Below, piece after piece: positions 1 through 9,603 of a stretch of 64,000 nucleotides of DNA. Source of the DNA: Chrysochromulina parva. Its lineage: Eukaryota > Haptophyta > Prymnesiales > Chrysochromulinaceae. The stretch lies in contig PJAB01000014.1 in assembly GCA_002887195.1 (NCBI GenBank), forward strand, positions 1 through 64,000, in the 5' to 3' direction. A model generated the notes under the pieces. It was not told where the DNA came from. It searched no databases and worked only from the letters and a program-made list of their open reading frames with translations. The position numbers were made by a program, and so were the translations under genes. Numbering within the stretch: position 1 is the first letter of the stretch; each line of letters starts with the position of its first letter.

Positions 1-271
1 CTTCGATCTACGCGCGACGGCGATTCGAATGGTACCATCGCGGTCCCTTAACTCCCAGGGGTTCTCAGATTACACACTCGCCACTACTGGCCTGAGACCC
101 CTGACCTGAGCTGGAGCCTGCACATGGCGCGGGCGGGCACGCGGCGACGCGCGCGTGTGCGCGCGTAAATATTAGAAAACATTCTGAAAACATGCCGTTC
201 GCTGTTCGCCATATTTTGATGACGTGTATACGCCGTTGCCCATTGAGGAATTTAAGCTTTCACGAGGATCC

Positions 272-970
272 TCACACGGAGGGAGCAGGTTCAGCAGGAG
301 CAATCGTAGAAGCAATCTTAGATTGCCTCCCTCCTTGGTCATGCGATCCCGCAGCGTTGCATTCAATTGTAGCTAGGATCCCTCGGCTGTTGTCCGACTC
401 ACGCCAGGACTCGCGCCAGATCGGCGTTTGCACTATTCGAAATCGGCGCGACCTGTCCTCCCGCTCACTCCTGCCGAGAAATCGGTCGGCAGCTGCATCG
501 TGCACAATAGCCAGGTTGACCGTGGCGCCCTCGCCGACGCCAAACGAGCCGAGAGTGCCCTTCTCTGTCACGCTGAGCAGCTTGGACCCGTAGACGAGCC
601 GGATAGCATACCTCGGGCATTTCCTCGGTCCCAAAACCTCTGAGATCTCTGCGCTCATTTCGCCGATCGTCTGTTCTGCGTGACAGCGCATCTGAAAGGT
701 GGTGCAGTTACCCTGCAGCAGCGTGATGGAGAACATTTCCGACTCATCATGAAGAGGGCTTCGGCCTCGGGCCTTCAGTGGGTTAAGCTCTGGATCGAGC
801 ATGCCATCAGCGCTCGGCGCTGCGGTCTTGCTGTGCATCATCTGAACCCCGTCGTCGGGTGCCACTCGCACTGGCGATGCGGGAATGACATCCTCCGCGG
901 AGCACACCGGCAGCACCACCACCGGAAGTAACACGCCCTGCCCGCGTTTTCGACTCGTCGCCTGACCCAT
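272..970 (-). CDS. Ubiquitin-like fold protein with N-myristoylation-type start
   Basis: A 232-residue intronless reading frame with an ATG at 970. Residues about 79-157 have the alternation of a ubiquitin-like beta-grasp: a start like MFSITLLQG, a helix around TIGEMSAEISEVLG, then RLVYGSKLL and a closing strand ATVNLAIV. The N-terminus MGQATS fits the Gly2/Ser6 N-myristoylation consensus, so membrane attachment is possible. The C-terminus has no diglycine, so it is unlikely to be a conjugated modifier; an adaptor role is more likely. The flanks of the domain are low complexity and lack family signature. No intron is needed. The specific function is unknown. Confidence 0.55.
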   Translation of the reverse strand: MGQATSRKRGQGVLLPVVVLPVCSAEDVIPASPVRVAPDDGVQMMHSKTAAPSADGMLDPELNPLKARGRSPLHDESEMFSITLLQGNCTTFQMRCHAEQTIGEMSAEISEVLGPRKCPRYAIRLVYGSKLLSVTEKGTLGSFGVGEGATVNLAIVHDAAADRFLGRSEREDRSRRFRIVQTPIWRESWRESDNSRGILATIECNAAGSHDQGGRQSKIASTIAPAEPAPSV

Positions 971-1543
971 CGCTGCGCTCGCTCCTCGGGGCTGACTCCC
1001 CCGCTAGCGCGCCGGCTGGGTGTGCCGAAACCCTTGAACCCTATTACAAAGAACAGTTGGTCTTTATCCCTCAAGATCCCTTTTCGAGCAGCCACGTTGA
1101 CATGTACCAGATGGATTGGAGCGTTTTGATTGAACCAAATTTCTTCTCTTCGCGAGCTGTGAGTAACGCACCTCTCCTCTCCTTCATGTGAAAGAAACAA
1201 GCGGCATAGCCCTCGAGCGCCAAACAGCGTGCTGGAGTAACTTGCGTGCTTGCTTGCTTTCATGTAACAGTAGTAGGAATCCTTCAGCTCAATTTTTGTG
1301 TACTGGTCGAGATGATACTCACAACTCACTAAAAGGGCACGTAGGATATGGATATCCCATAGCAGCGCACGCAGCTACATGCTCACTAACTCACTCACGC
1401 ACTCACTCGATACATTGTAAAGTAGGTGCCACTGCCTCGCCGCCCCCTATGAGATCATCAACGTCATCAAAAACTCGCGACGCACGTGTGTGTCTTTACA
1501 GGACAGCGCTCATTGACGCACGGAGACCGGCGCTGCCGCATCA
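971..1543. other. Divergent intergenic region
   Basis: About 570 bases between the start of the minus-strand ubiquitin-fold gene and the start of the plus-strand EHD gene, so it should hold both promoters. I see CTCACT-type short repeats near 1381-1410, but no convincing TATA box and no further gene. Confidence 0.4.
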
Positions 1544-3226
1544 ATGCCGCCGAAAAAGGGGAAGGAGCCAATCGCCGAGGTGTATGACTCCGTCACTGAT
1601 GGCCTCAAGGCTTTGTATCGGACGAAGATCCGGCCAGTAGAGGAGCAGTTCAAATTTGGCGAGTTCTACTCGCCGATCATGAACGATGGCGACTTTGATG
1701 CGAAGCCCATGGTGCTGCTCGTCGGCCAGTACTCGGTCGGCAAGACCTCCTTCATCCGCTACCTGCTCGGCCGCGACTTCCCCGGGCAGCACATTGGGCC
1801 CGAGCCGACGACGGACCGCTTCATTGCGGTGATGCATGGCACTGATGACAAGACGACGCCGGGCAACGCGCTGGCCGTGTCGCCGAACATGCCGTTTCGT
1901 GGGCTCGAGATGTTCGGCAACGGCTTCCTGTCCAAGTTCCAGGGCGCACAGCTGGACGTGCCGCTGCTGCACCACGTGACGCTCATCGACACGCCCGGAA
2001 TCCTCGCGGGCGAGAAGCAGCGGATCGGCCGTTCATACGATTTCACTCAGGTGTGCGAGTGGTTCGCGTCGCGCTGCGACATCGTCCTGCTACTCTTCGA
2101 CGCGCACAAGCTCGATATCTCGGACGAGTTCCAGCGCGCGATCGAGGCGCTCAAGGGCCACGACGACAAGATCCGCGTCGTGCTCAACAAGGCCGATCAG
2201 GTGGATGCGCAGAAGCTCGTACGCATCTACGGCGCCCTCATGTGGTCACTGGGCAAGGTGATCAAGACGCCCGAATGCGTGCGCGTGTACATCGGCTCGT
2301 TCTGGGACGAGCCGCTCAAGTGCAACGAGTGGTCGCGCCAGCTGCTGCAAAAGGAGATGGCCGACCTGCTCAACGACCTCAAGAACGTGCCAAAGAACGC
2401 AGCAATTCGAAAAGTGAACGAGCTCGTAAAGCGGGTGCGCCTGTGCAAGGCCCACGTGTACGTCATCGGGCACCTGAAAAAGGAGATGCCCTCGATGTTT
2501 GGCAAGGATAAGGCGCAGACGAAGCTGCTATCCAACCTCGAGGAGCACTTCCTCAAGGTGCACCGCACGCACGGCCTGCCGGTGGGCGACTTCCCAGATG
2601 TGGCGCGCTTCCGCGGCGTCATGGACGGGCACGACCTAGCCAAGTTCCCCAAGCTCGATCAGAAGATGATGGACAACATGGAGACGGTGCTCACCAAGGA
2701 CATCCCCAAGCTCATGTCCATGTTCCCACAGGAGGGCTCGGCTAACTCGAGCTCAGGGGCCGTCTCCGATGCACTGAGCCACGTCGGCACGAACACGGCC
2801 GGGACGGCGGCGATCGAGTACCGCGCACCCGCGCCGGCACCCGCGCCCGCGCCGGCACCCGCACCGGCGAGATACGAGCCCGCGCCCACGCCGCCACCGC
2901 CTGGCCCGTCGCCCTTTGACGCGCCGGCGCCCTCTGCGGTCTGGGCGATTGGGCGCGAGGACAAGGCCAAGTACGATGAGGTATTCCAATCACTCAACCC
3001 GACCAACGGGCTGGCGAGCGGCCAGGCGGTGCGCCCGGTCCTCGAGCGGTCAGGCCTGCCCGTCGACGTGCTGCGCACCGTGTGGACTCTTTCGGACGTT
3101 GATCGCGACGGCTGCCTCGACGCAGACGAGTTCGCCGTCGCTATGCACCTTGCTCGCGATGCCACCGCAGGCAAGACGCTGCCGTCCGTTCTGCCTTCCA
3201 ATCTCATTCCGCCGAGCAAGCGCTGA
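1544..3226 (+). CDS. EHD: EHD-family dynamin-like ATPase
   Basis: The 560-residue product has the EHD layout: N-terminal helical part, dynamin-type G domain, helical region and C-terminal EH domain. The P-loop is GQYSVGKT at residues 61-68, switch 2 is LIDTPGI, and the base-specificity motif is LNKAD near residue 216. The EH domain ends in an EF-hand loop DVDRDGCLDADEF. Length is close to animal and plant EHDs (about 540). EHD proteins bind ATP, oligomerise on membranes and drive endocytic recycling and tubulation; the EH domain binds NPF-type partners. Between the helical part and the EH domain lies an Ala-Pro repeat linker (about residues 425-465), longer than usual. The gene has no introns, and the ATG at 1544 gives the family-typical start. 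Confidence 0.95.
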   Translation: MPPKKGKEPIAEVYDSVTDGLKALYRTKIRPVEEQFKFGEFYSPIMNDGDFDAKPMVLLVGQYSVGKTSFIRYLLGRDFPGQHIGPEPTTDRFIAVMHGTDDKTTPGNALAVSPNMPFRGLEMFGNGFLSKFQGAQLDVPLLHHVTLIDTPGILAGEKQRIGRSYDFTQVCEWFASRCDIVLLLFDAHKLDISDEFQRAIEALKGHDDKIRVVLNKADQVDAQKLVRIYGALMWSLGKVIKTPECVRVYIGSFWDEPLKCNEWSRQLLQKEMADLLNDLKNVPKNAAIRKVNELVKRVRLCKAHVYVIGHLKKEMPSMFGKDKAQTKLLSNLEEHFLKVHRTHGLPVGDFPDVARFRGVMDGHDLAKFPKLDQKMMDNMETVLTKDIPKLMSMFPQEGSANSSSGAVSDALSHVGTNTAGTAAIEYRAPAPAPAPAPAPAPARYEPAPTPPPPGPSPFDAPAPSAVWAIGREDKAKYDEVFQSLNPTNGLASGQAVRPVLERSGLPVDVLRTVWTLSDVDRDGCLDADEFAVAMHLARDATAGKTLPSVLPSNLIPPSKR

Positions 3227-4469
3227 GGGCAGGCGGGGCGATGGCTCCCATATGCCATCGGGCGCATCCCGGCGCGCGGCCGATGCGCAAAGGGGGGCAG
3301 GGATATGTGCGACGCGACACGGGGCGGTGGGAGGGGCCGTTTGATGAGAGCGCATCTGGAGCGATCTCGGAGCAATCTCGGAGGATATCTCAGTGGCCTG
3401 AGGGTTGCACGAGCGAATGCGCGGAGCCGCGCCACATCGTTCCCATTGGACGGACCACGCAGGGAGTGTAGTTCACCGGGTGTGCGCTAAGACCATGTTC
3501 GAGGTTGTGCCTGCGGTCGGGTCTGGCTATAGTGGAACTCTGGAAGGGGTGGCTATATGCGCACTATACTTAGGGTCAAGGGACAGTGAGTGAACGTGCG
3601 TCGTACTCGAGAAGTGCGTCACTCCGCGAGAGTCGAAACTAGTACCGTCACGCGCTCGGCAACTAACTGGAAACTGCCCGGTTTGGCCCGGTTCCGTTCC
3701 GTTCGAACAAAACGGTTACGACTTACGTACGCTAAGCGTTAAACGCTACGATGCGATGTAGCATGTACGAACAAGATCGAAGTCGTACGCGCGACGTGCT
3801 TCGACGCGTCCTCGCGAACCGAACGGCGGGCGAAGGGACGAAAGGGAAAGCGCAATTTATATTTAACGTACACGCGCGACCCGGAGGAGGGAGGTGTCCG
3901 GACCGGCGACGCGTTTTCAATTTACGTTGCGGCGGCGGCGCGGCGGCAAACACGCGCACATGACGTACACACACCATGCCGGCGCGCGCGGTGGCATGCA
4001 ATATATTGGGGGGCCGAAGGATGGCCGTGCACATGAAGCATGTGATGCTTGATGGCGACCGTGCCCCGGCCCGCGTGCACTCTATAAACCCCCCAGACGC
4101 GGAGCGGTCCTCTCACACACGACGTATTACCCTCCGCGCCCGCGCCCCACATGACCAACACATGACCTGCTTTCGTGACGCCTGCGATCAGACGCCCGTC
4201 GGCTGCACTTCGCGCGCCCCCAAGAAACAGAGGGACACACACGACTCCGCACCCTCTCCCGTGCCCTTTCCCCCGATCCCGAGGATCCAGGACCACCCCG
4301 GCTCCACGGCCCCCCTCCCGGTGTACGCATGGCGTAGAGCCGACGCTCCAATGAGCGGCACTTCCCCATGCTTCACGGGACGAGGCGCAGTGGCGGCGGT
4401 GGCGGCGGTGGCGGCGGCGGCGGCTGCGGCGGCGATGCGAGAGATGCGAGAGATGCGAGAACGGCGCCT
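3227..4469. other. Convergent intergenic region with short repeats
   Basis: About 1.24 kb between the 3' ends of the EHD gene and the minus-strand myosin gene. It holds a GGCGGT/GGC microsatellite (about 4390-4434) and three copies of GAGATGCGA-like units (about 4431-4463) next to the myosin stop. A CTCTATAAACC string occurs near 4080 with no gene downstream on that strand. Open frames here have no protein-like features. Confidence 0.4.
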
Positions 4470-7400
4470 TCATTGTGGCGGTGGCTTCTTCTTGCCGAAG
4501 GAGAGCTTGCGCACGAGCGTCGCTCCCATGCTCTCCTTCTTCACCTCGTGCGCCGGCGGCGGCTGGCCCGCCTCGGTCGCGCCATCCTCGACGGGCTTCT
4601 TCTTCGTCCGGCCGAACGAGAGGACGCGCGTGAGTGTGCTGACGGGCTTCTCGACTGGCTCGCCGGCCGCGGCACCCTCGGCCGCTTCCTTCTTGCGCCG
4701 TGTGAATGAGAGCTTCCGGCCGATGCTCGAGCGCGCCACTGCCGCGGGCGCCTCGGGCATCTCCTCACCATTTTCGGCCGCTTCGCGCCTGGCCAAGTTC
4801 TCCTGCCGCTTGGCGAGCTGCGCGGCCGCCTGCGCCCTCGCCTTCTTCGCGGTCTCGAGCTGCTGCAGCAGGCTCGCCCGGAACTTGTCCACCTCCTCCC
4901 TGCTCATCGTCTCCAACCGCTTCGAGAGCTCGAGCCGCATCGCATGGCCCTCGTGCTGCTGACGGGTAGCCATCGCCGCCGCGTGCAGAGCCCACGCCGA
5001 GCTCACTTCGGACTCGAGGGCCTTGCGCCGCTCACGCAGCGAGCGCACGTCGCGTGCGAGCATCAGAGTCTCGTCATCGAGCTGGAGCTTGCGTTGCAGC
5101 TCCTTCTTGATGACGTTCTTGTGCTCCTCAGATTTGGCCTCGGCCGCCTCGCCAGCAGCGGTGCACTCCTCCTCGGGAATGATGACGCACGAGCAGTACT
5201 CGCAGATAAAGTCGGATACGGGCATGAAGGGCGTCACATCGATAAGCGACTGGCGCATCACGCCCGAGTGCATGCACACAGCATTGCAGTCGTCGAACTG
5301 GCCCGAGCCCGCCTCAAAAAACATCTCCTGCGACTTGTGCAGCAGGTCGATCATGTGCTGCGTCTTGAGGAGCGAGAGCTTCTTCTCGTGGCACAGCTGG
5401 CGCGCGAGCGAGAGCTTCGCCTGTTGGCGCGATCGGCGCACGGTCGCGACGCCGAGCGACATCGCCAGCGCGGCGCGCTCCATGGTTGGGTGGTCGTCCG
5501 CCTGGAGGACGATCTCCCCCAGGTTGGTCGAGCGCGCAATGATCCGCATCGTGCCGCCGAGCACCTCCGGCTGCTTGCCGCCGGCGCCGACGAGCGTCGA
5601 TTGGTTGAGGCAGATGACCTGTGCCGGCCACAGGCGCAGCGGCAGCGGCATCTCTGGCTGTGCGGCGAGCATGAAGAGCAGCAGCACGTCGCCCACGAGG
5701 AGAGCGAAGCGCTCCTGATGGCCCCCTTCGCCCGCGCGCTTCGAGACCTTGAGCATCGCGGCCGCGATCAGCGAGCCCTTCGCAGTCTTCGAGAGCAGCA
5801 GCTTGCGCCCGTCCTGCAGGGCACGCCCACGCGAAGAGAAGAAGCCCGAGGCGCCAGAGCGAGGCGTCATCGAGCCGAGCACCGTCTTGCGCATCATCCA
5901 CGACGCCTTGCCGCTCTTGATCGAGTTGCGCGCTGAGAGCGATTGCGACCGCTCGAGATCGCTCGCCTCCTCGTCGTATTCCCCTGTGCCGAGGCCGCCG
6001 AGCCCAAGCTTTGGTATCGCGCCGTCCTTGCCTAGCGTCCGCGAAGCTCGCACGTCGAGTGCCGCCGTGGCCGCAAGCAGCGCACGTGGATCCTGAAGCC
6101 CCTTTTCGGCTCCTGCCGCGCCGCCGCCCGGGGCATCCTCGTCCGAGTCCTCTGCTTGCAAGTCCGAGCCCTCAGACAAGTCATCGCCGTCACCCACATC
6201 GGCCGTCGACGCGGCCGTCGAGGACGCGTCGGCGGCTGTGGACGACGCGGCGTCTGCGTCGTCGCCGCCGAGCTTCCGGCTGAACTTCATCGACTTGGCC
6301 TCGCCAGGACTCTTCGTCTCGATCCCCTCGGCCACCGACACCATGCTGCTGCCACCAGTGGCGCGCGCGGCCGCCAGCTTCATCTTCTGCTTGCGCGCCG
6401 CGTCGGCCGCCTCCTGCTCCGACTTGGCGGCCGCCTCCTGCCTCTCCATCGCCTCCTTACGCTCGCGAATCTTGCGCTCTCGGTCCTCCTTTTGCTTGCG
6501 CTTGAGCATGGCCTCGCGCTCCAGCCGGAGCTTGTCGCGGTACACGCGCGCCAAGTAGCCGCGCCCCATCTGCTGGATCCGGACGATGCCACGCGACTTG
6601 CGCTTTCGCAGCTGCCGCGCGCAGAAGCCACGCCCAAGCGCCTGCAACACGTCGATGGCACGGCCATACCGGATCTCGCTCGCGCGACGCACCCACGAGC
6701 GGCCGACGAGATGGGCGATATTGGCCGAGCGACGAAACTTCCAAAGCGCGCGCAACCGGCGCATCTTAGCCTCCAGGAAGAGGAGGCAGCGCACGGCGCT
6801 CACGCCTCGCCGGAAGCGCCATCGCGACAGCTGGCTCGACATCTTCTTGAAAAAGTTGGCATCGAGCGCGCCGGCGCGCTCAGCGAGCGAGTCGACGAAG
6901 GCGAGTTTGCCGGACTTAAAAAAGGCCCGAGTGAGCCCAAGCAGGAAGTCCTTGTGCGACAGGTCGAAGGCTGTCAGCAGCGCGGCGGAGAACATCGAGG
7001 GGGGCAGGTGTTGCAGCTTGGGGGGGGCGAGAGGTTTGAATTGGCGCTCGAGCTGCTCAAACGAGACGCGCGTCGGGTAGCCGGCCGAGAGCAGGCGCAC
7101 GGCGTCCACCATGCCCGAGTTGAGCAGCTGCTGCAGCACGAGCTCCGGGTTGAACAGATTGGGCAGCTGCTCGTGGTTCGGCTTGATGCAGCGCACAAAG
7201 TGCGAGTGTGTCGCGCGCAGCGTGAGCATCAATATCTCGAGCTGGCGCGCGTACTTGTCGGCGACAAAGCCGGCGCGACGCGAGCCGCCCGAGCGGCCGC
7301 CGCCGATGGCGTTCACGAGCGAGCCCTGCTGAAAGAGCTGCGAGAGGAGGAGGGACGATGCGGACGACATGCACAGCGAGAGATCCTCGTGCAAGTTATC

Positions 7401-9335
7401 CGTGTTCTTCGAGAGCCAGCCCTCGGTGCGATACACGACCTCACCGGCAAAGTGATTGACGACGAAAGCCTCCTTCTGCGTGAGCCGGTTGCCCTTATTG
7501 CGGCCCGTGCCGCTGGAGAGCTTCGGCGCGTCGATGACCTTCGACTTGCGGTTGGCGGTGAGCAGCCCTTCGGTCATCGCCTGATCTGACGAGTTGGGTA
7601 GGCGGGAGTGCTCGGTGAGGCTGTTGAAGATGGACGAGGGTGCCTTGCCGCTGATGACGTCGATCACCTCCGAGTTGTCTTCCCACTCCACGCCCGGCCA
7701 CACGATGCCCTCGGCCGCGTAGATCTCCTGCTCCGTCTTGAAGAGGGAGATCGAGAAGTGCTGGTGCAGCTGCTCGTTGGTGAAGTTGATGAAGAGCTGC
7801 TCGAGCGAGTTGCGCTCAAAGTTCTCGAAGCCGTAGATGTCGAGGATGCCGAGGAAGCCGTGGTCGGTGGGCTGAACCTTCGAGTCGAGGAGCGCCGAGT
7901 TGACCTGCTGCACCACCCACCCAAAGAGCTTCAGGTACACTGCCTTCGTCAGCGCGTCACGCGAGGATCTGCTCTCGTCGGTCTTCAGCGGGATCTGCAT
8001 CTCGGCGCCCTTGACCTTCATCGTGCGGAAGCTCAGCGCCTGCTGGAGCAGCGCGATGTTGGTGCACAGCAGCGACGAGGCGCGCTTGAGCTCCGCATGG
8101 TTCGTGACCATCGAGTCGCCGTTGGGGCTCTCGGCAAAGACCACCGAACCGAGCGCGAGCAGCCCCGAGAGGGTCTGGAAGAGCGCGGTGACCATCTCGG
8201 GCTTCACCTTGAGCATCGTCAGCACGCCGCACACCTCTCTGAAGTCGTTCGGGTCCTCGCCGCGACGCGCCGTCGCCTTGCCGCTTGCCGAGCGCAAGTA
8301 CGTGTACTTGTTCAGGTCGCTGTCGAGCTGATACAACTTGCGCTGGTCGGCGGTGGAGCCCAGCACCATCTGGTAAAAGATGTGATAGTTGCACTCGTTG
8401 AGTGAGTGCTGCACGACTCGCGTCGTCTCGAGCAGGTAGGTCTGGATCGTGGCGCCAAGGATGGCGCCCTCACGCGACACGATCACCTGCGGGCAGACGC
8501 GCGAGTGCCGCCGGTCAGCGCGCTGCGCATGCCGAGGCGGCCAAGCTGGCGGCGGCCAAGGCGGCATGTGAAATGCTCTTCACACCGCCATGTGAAAATG
8601 CTTCCAAGGCGCATGTGAAATGCTCGCACGTGCGGCGGTGAAGCACACCTGCACAAACTTGCCGAATCGGCTCGAGTTTTTGTTGAGGACGGTCTCGGCG
8701 TTCCCGAACGCCTCGAGCAGCGGGTTGGTCTGCACGAGCAGTTGCCCGAGCTCCTGCGACGACTTGGTCACGCCGGACACCTTCGTGTCCTTGGACACAT
8801 AAGCGAGGTGGCGTAGCACGTACTTGCACGTCTCCGTCTTGCCCGAGCCAGACGGGCCGGAGACGATGATGGCCTGCGACTCGCCTTGCGCGACGAGCAG
8901 CCGGTACATGCGGTCCGCCACCGCGAAAATGTGCGGCGGCTGTGTGCCGATGGCCTGGCTCAGGTAGCGCTTGTGCTCCGAATCATTGTAGATGCCGAGC
9001 TTGCGGAAGGGGTTGACCGCGATCAGGATGTGCCCCGTGTTGCTGTAGCAGCCCCCATCATCCTTGCCATTGTAACGGTGGCGCACATTGTGTAGGAGCG
9101 TCGCTTCGTTGAGCTCGCGCAGGTAGGTATTGTCCGGCAGGCCATCCTGCTTGTCGGAATTCACCTTGTGCACGTCATTCTCTTTGGCGTCTAGGAGGCC
9201 ACCCTTTTGGAGTTTAATGTTGATCGTACCCTTGTGTGAATCAAAGCGCTCGATGGTTCCACGCTGGAAGCTCGCTTCCGTGCCAGTGTGGGCCCAGACC
9301 ACCTCTCCCACAGCGAACTTGGGCTTTGTCGACAT
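4470..9335 (-). CDS. Unconventional myosin heavy chain with PH-like tail
   Basis: Two exons, complement(4470..8486, 8649..9335), about 1567 residues; the join FVQ|VIVSREG restores the conserved motor sequence in phase 0. The motor head has P-loop GPSGSGKT (160-167; most myosins have GESGAGKT), switch I NSSRFGKF (220-227), switch II DIYGFE near 450, and the actin-binding/SH region FVRCIKPN. IQ motifs such as RIQQMGRGYLARVYR follow the converter. The tail has a basic coiled coil, an acidic linker, a PH-like fold (from about SLIAAAMLKVS to ALAMSLGVATV), a CEYC pair and a second coiled coil. The extreme C-terminus carries three copies of a basic motif around [RK]xLSFx[RK]. I chose the ATG at 9335 (MSTKPKFAVGEVVW, an SH3-like N-terminus) over the in-frame ATG at 9386. 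The class cannot be assigned by eye. Confidence 0.93.
8487..8648 (-). repeat. Myosin intron (162 nt) with internal repeats
   Basis: GT-AG intron, phase 0, between CAG and GTGATCGTG. In sense orientation it starts GTGTGCTTCACC and ends CTGCCCGCAG. It holds GCATTTCACATG-type units repeated two to three times. The next exon begins GTG, as does the intron. Confidence 0.85.
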
Positions 9336-9603
9336 TGCCGCCAACCCGAGCCCTCCGCACAGCGCGGCCAGCGTGTGCGCGCACACGTACGACGGTGTGC
9401 CACGGGCGAAGCACCTGTCAGAGAAGCCACGTGCGCTGATGTCAGAGGATGGTCAGGCGCAGGGGGCTTCGGCGCAGGCGGCACTTGTCGCACCACCGCT
9501 GCGAGAGACGACAGACGTTTGGCTCTCTCTGTGAAGAGGCCGACACAAAAGGTCAGAACGCCCGGCGTCAGAACACCGCTAACATGAATTTCACACCACG
9601 CTG

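Noticed and set aside
1..271. Possible gene at the left edge
   Set aside because: No frame with protein-like composition reaches the edge; GCGCGTGTGCGCGCG strings near 150 are simple sequence.
3976..4962. Plus-strand frame overlapping the myosin 3' end
   Set aside because: It is antisense to the conserved myosin tail for much of its length and otherwise Ala-repeat translation.
8487..8567. Start of a separate myosin-tail gene at 8567
   Set aside because: These codons are intronic; the motor domain continues in phase from 8649 to 8486.
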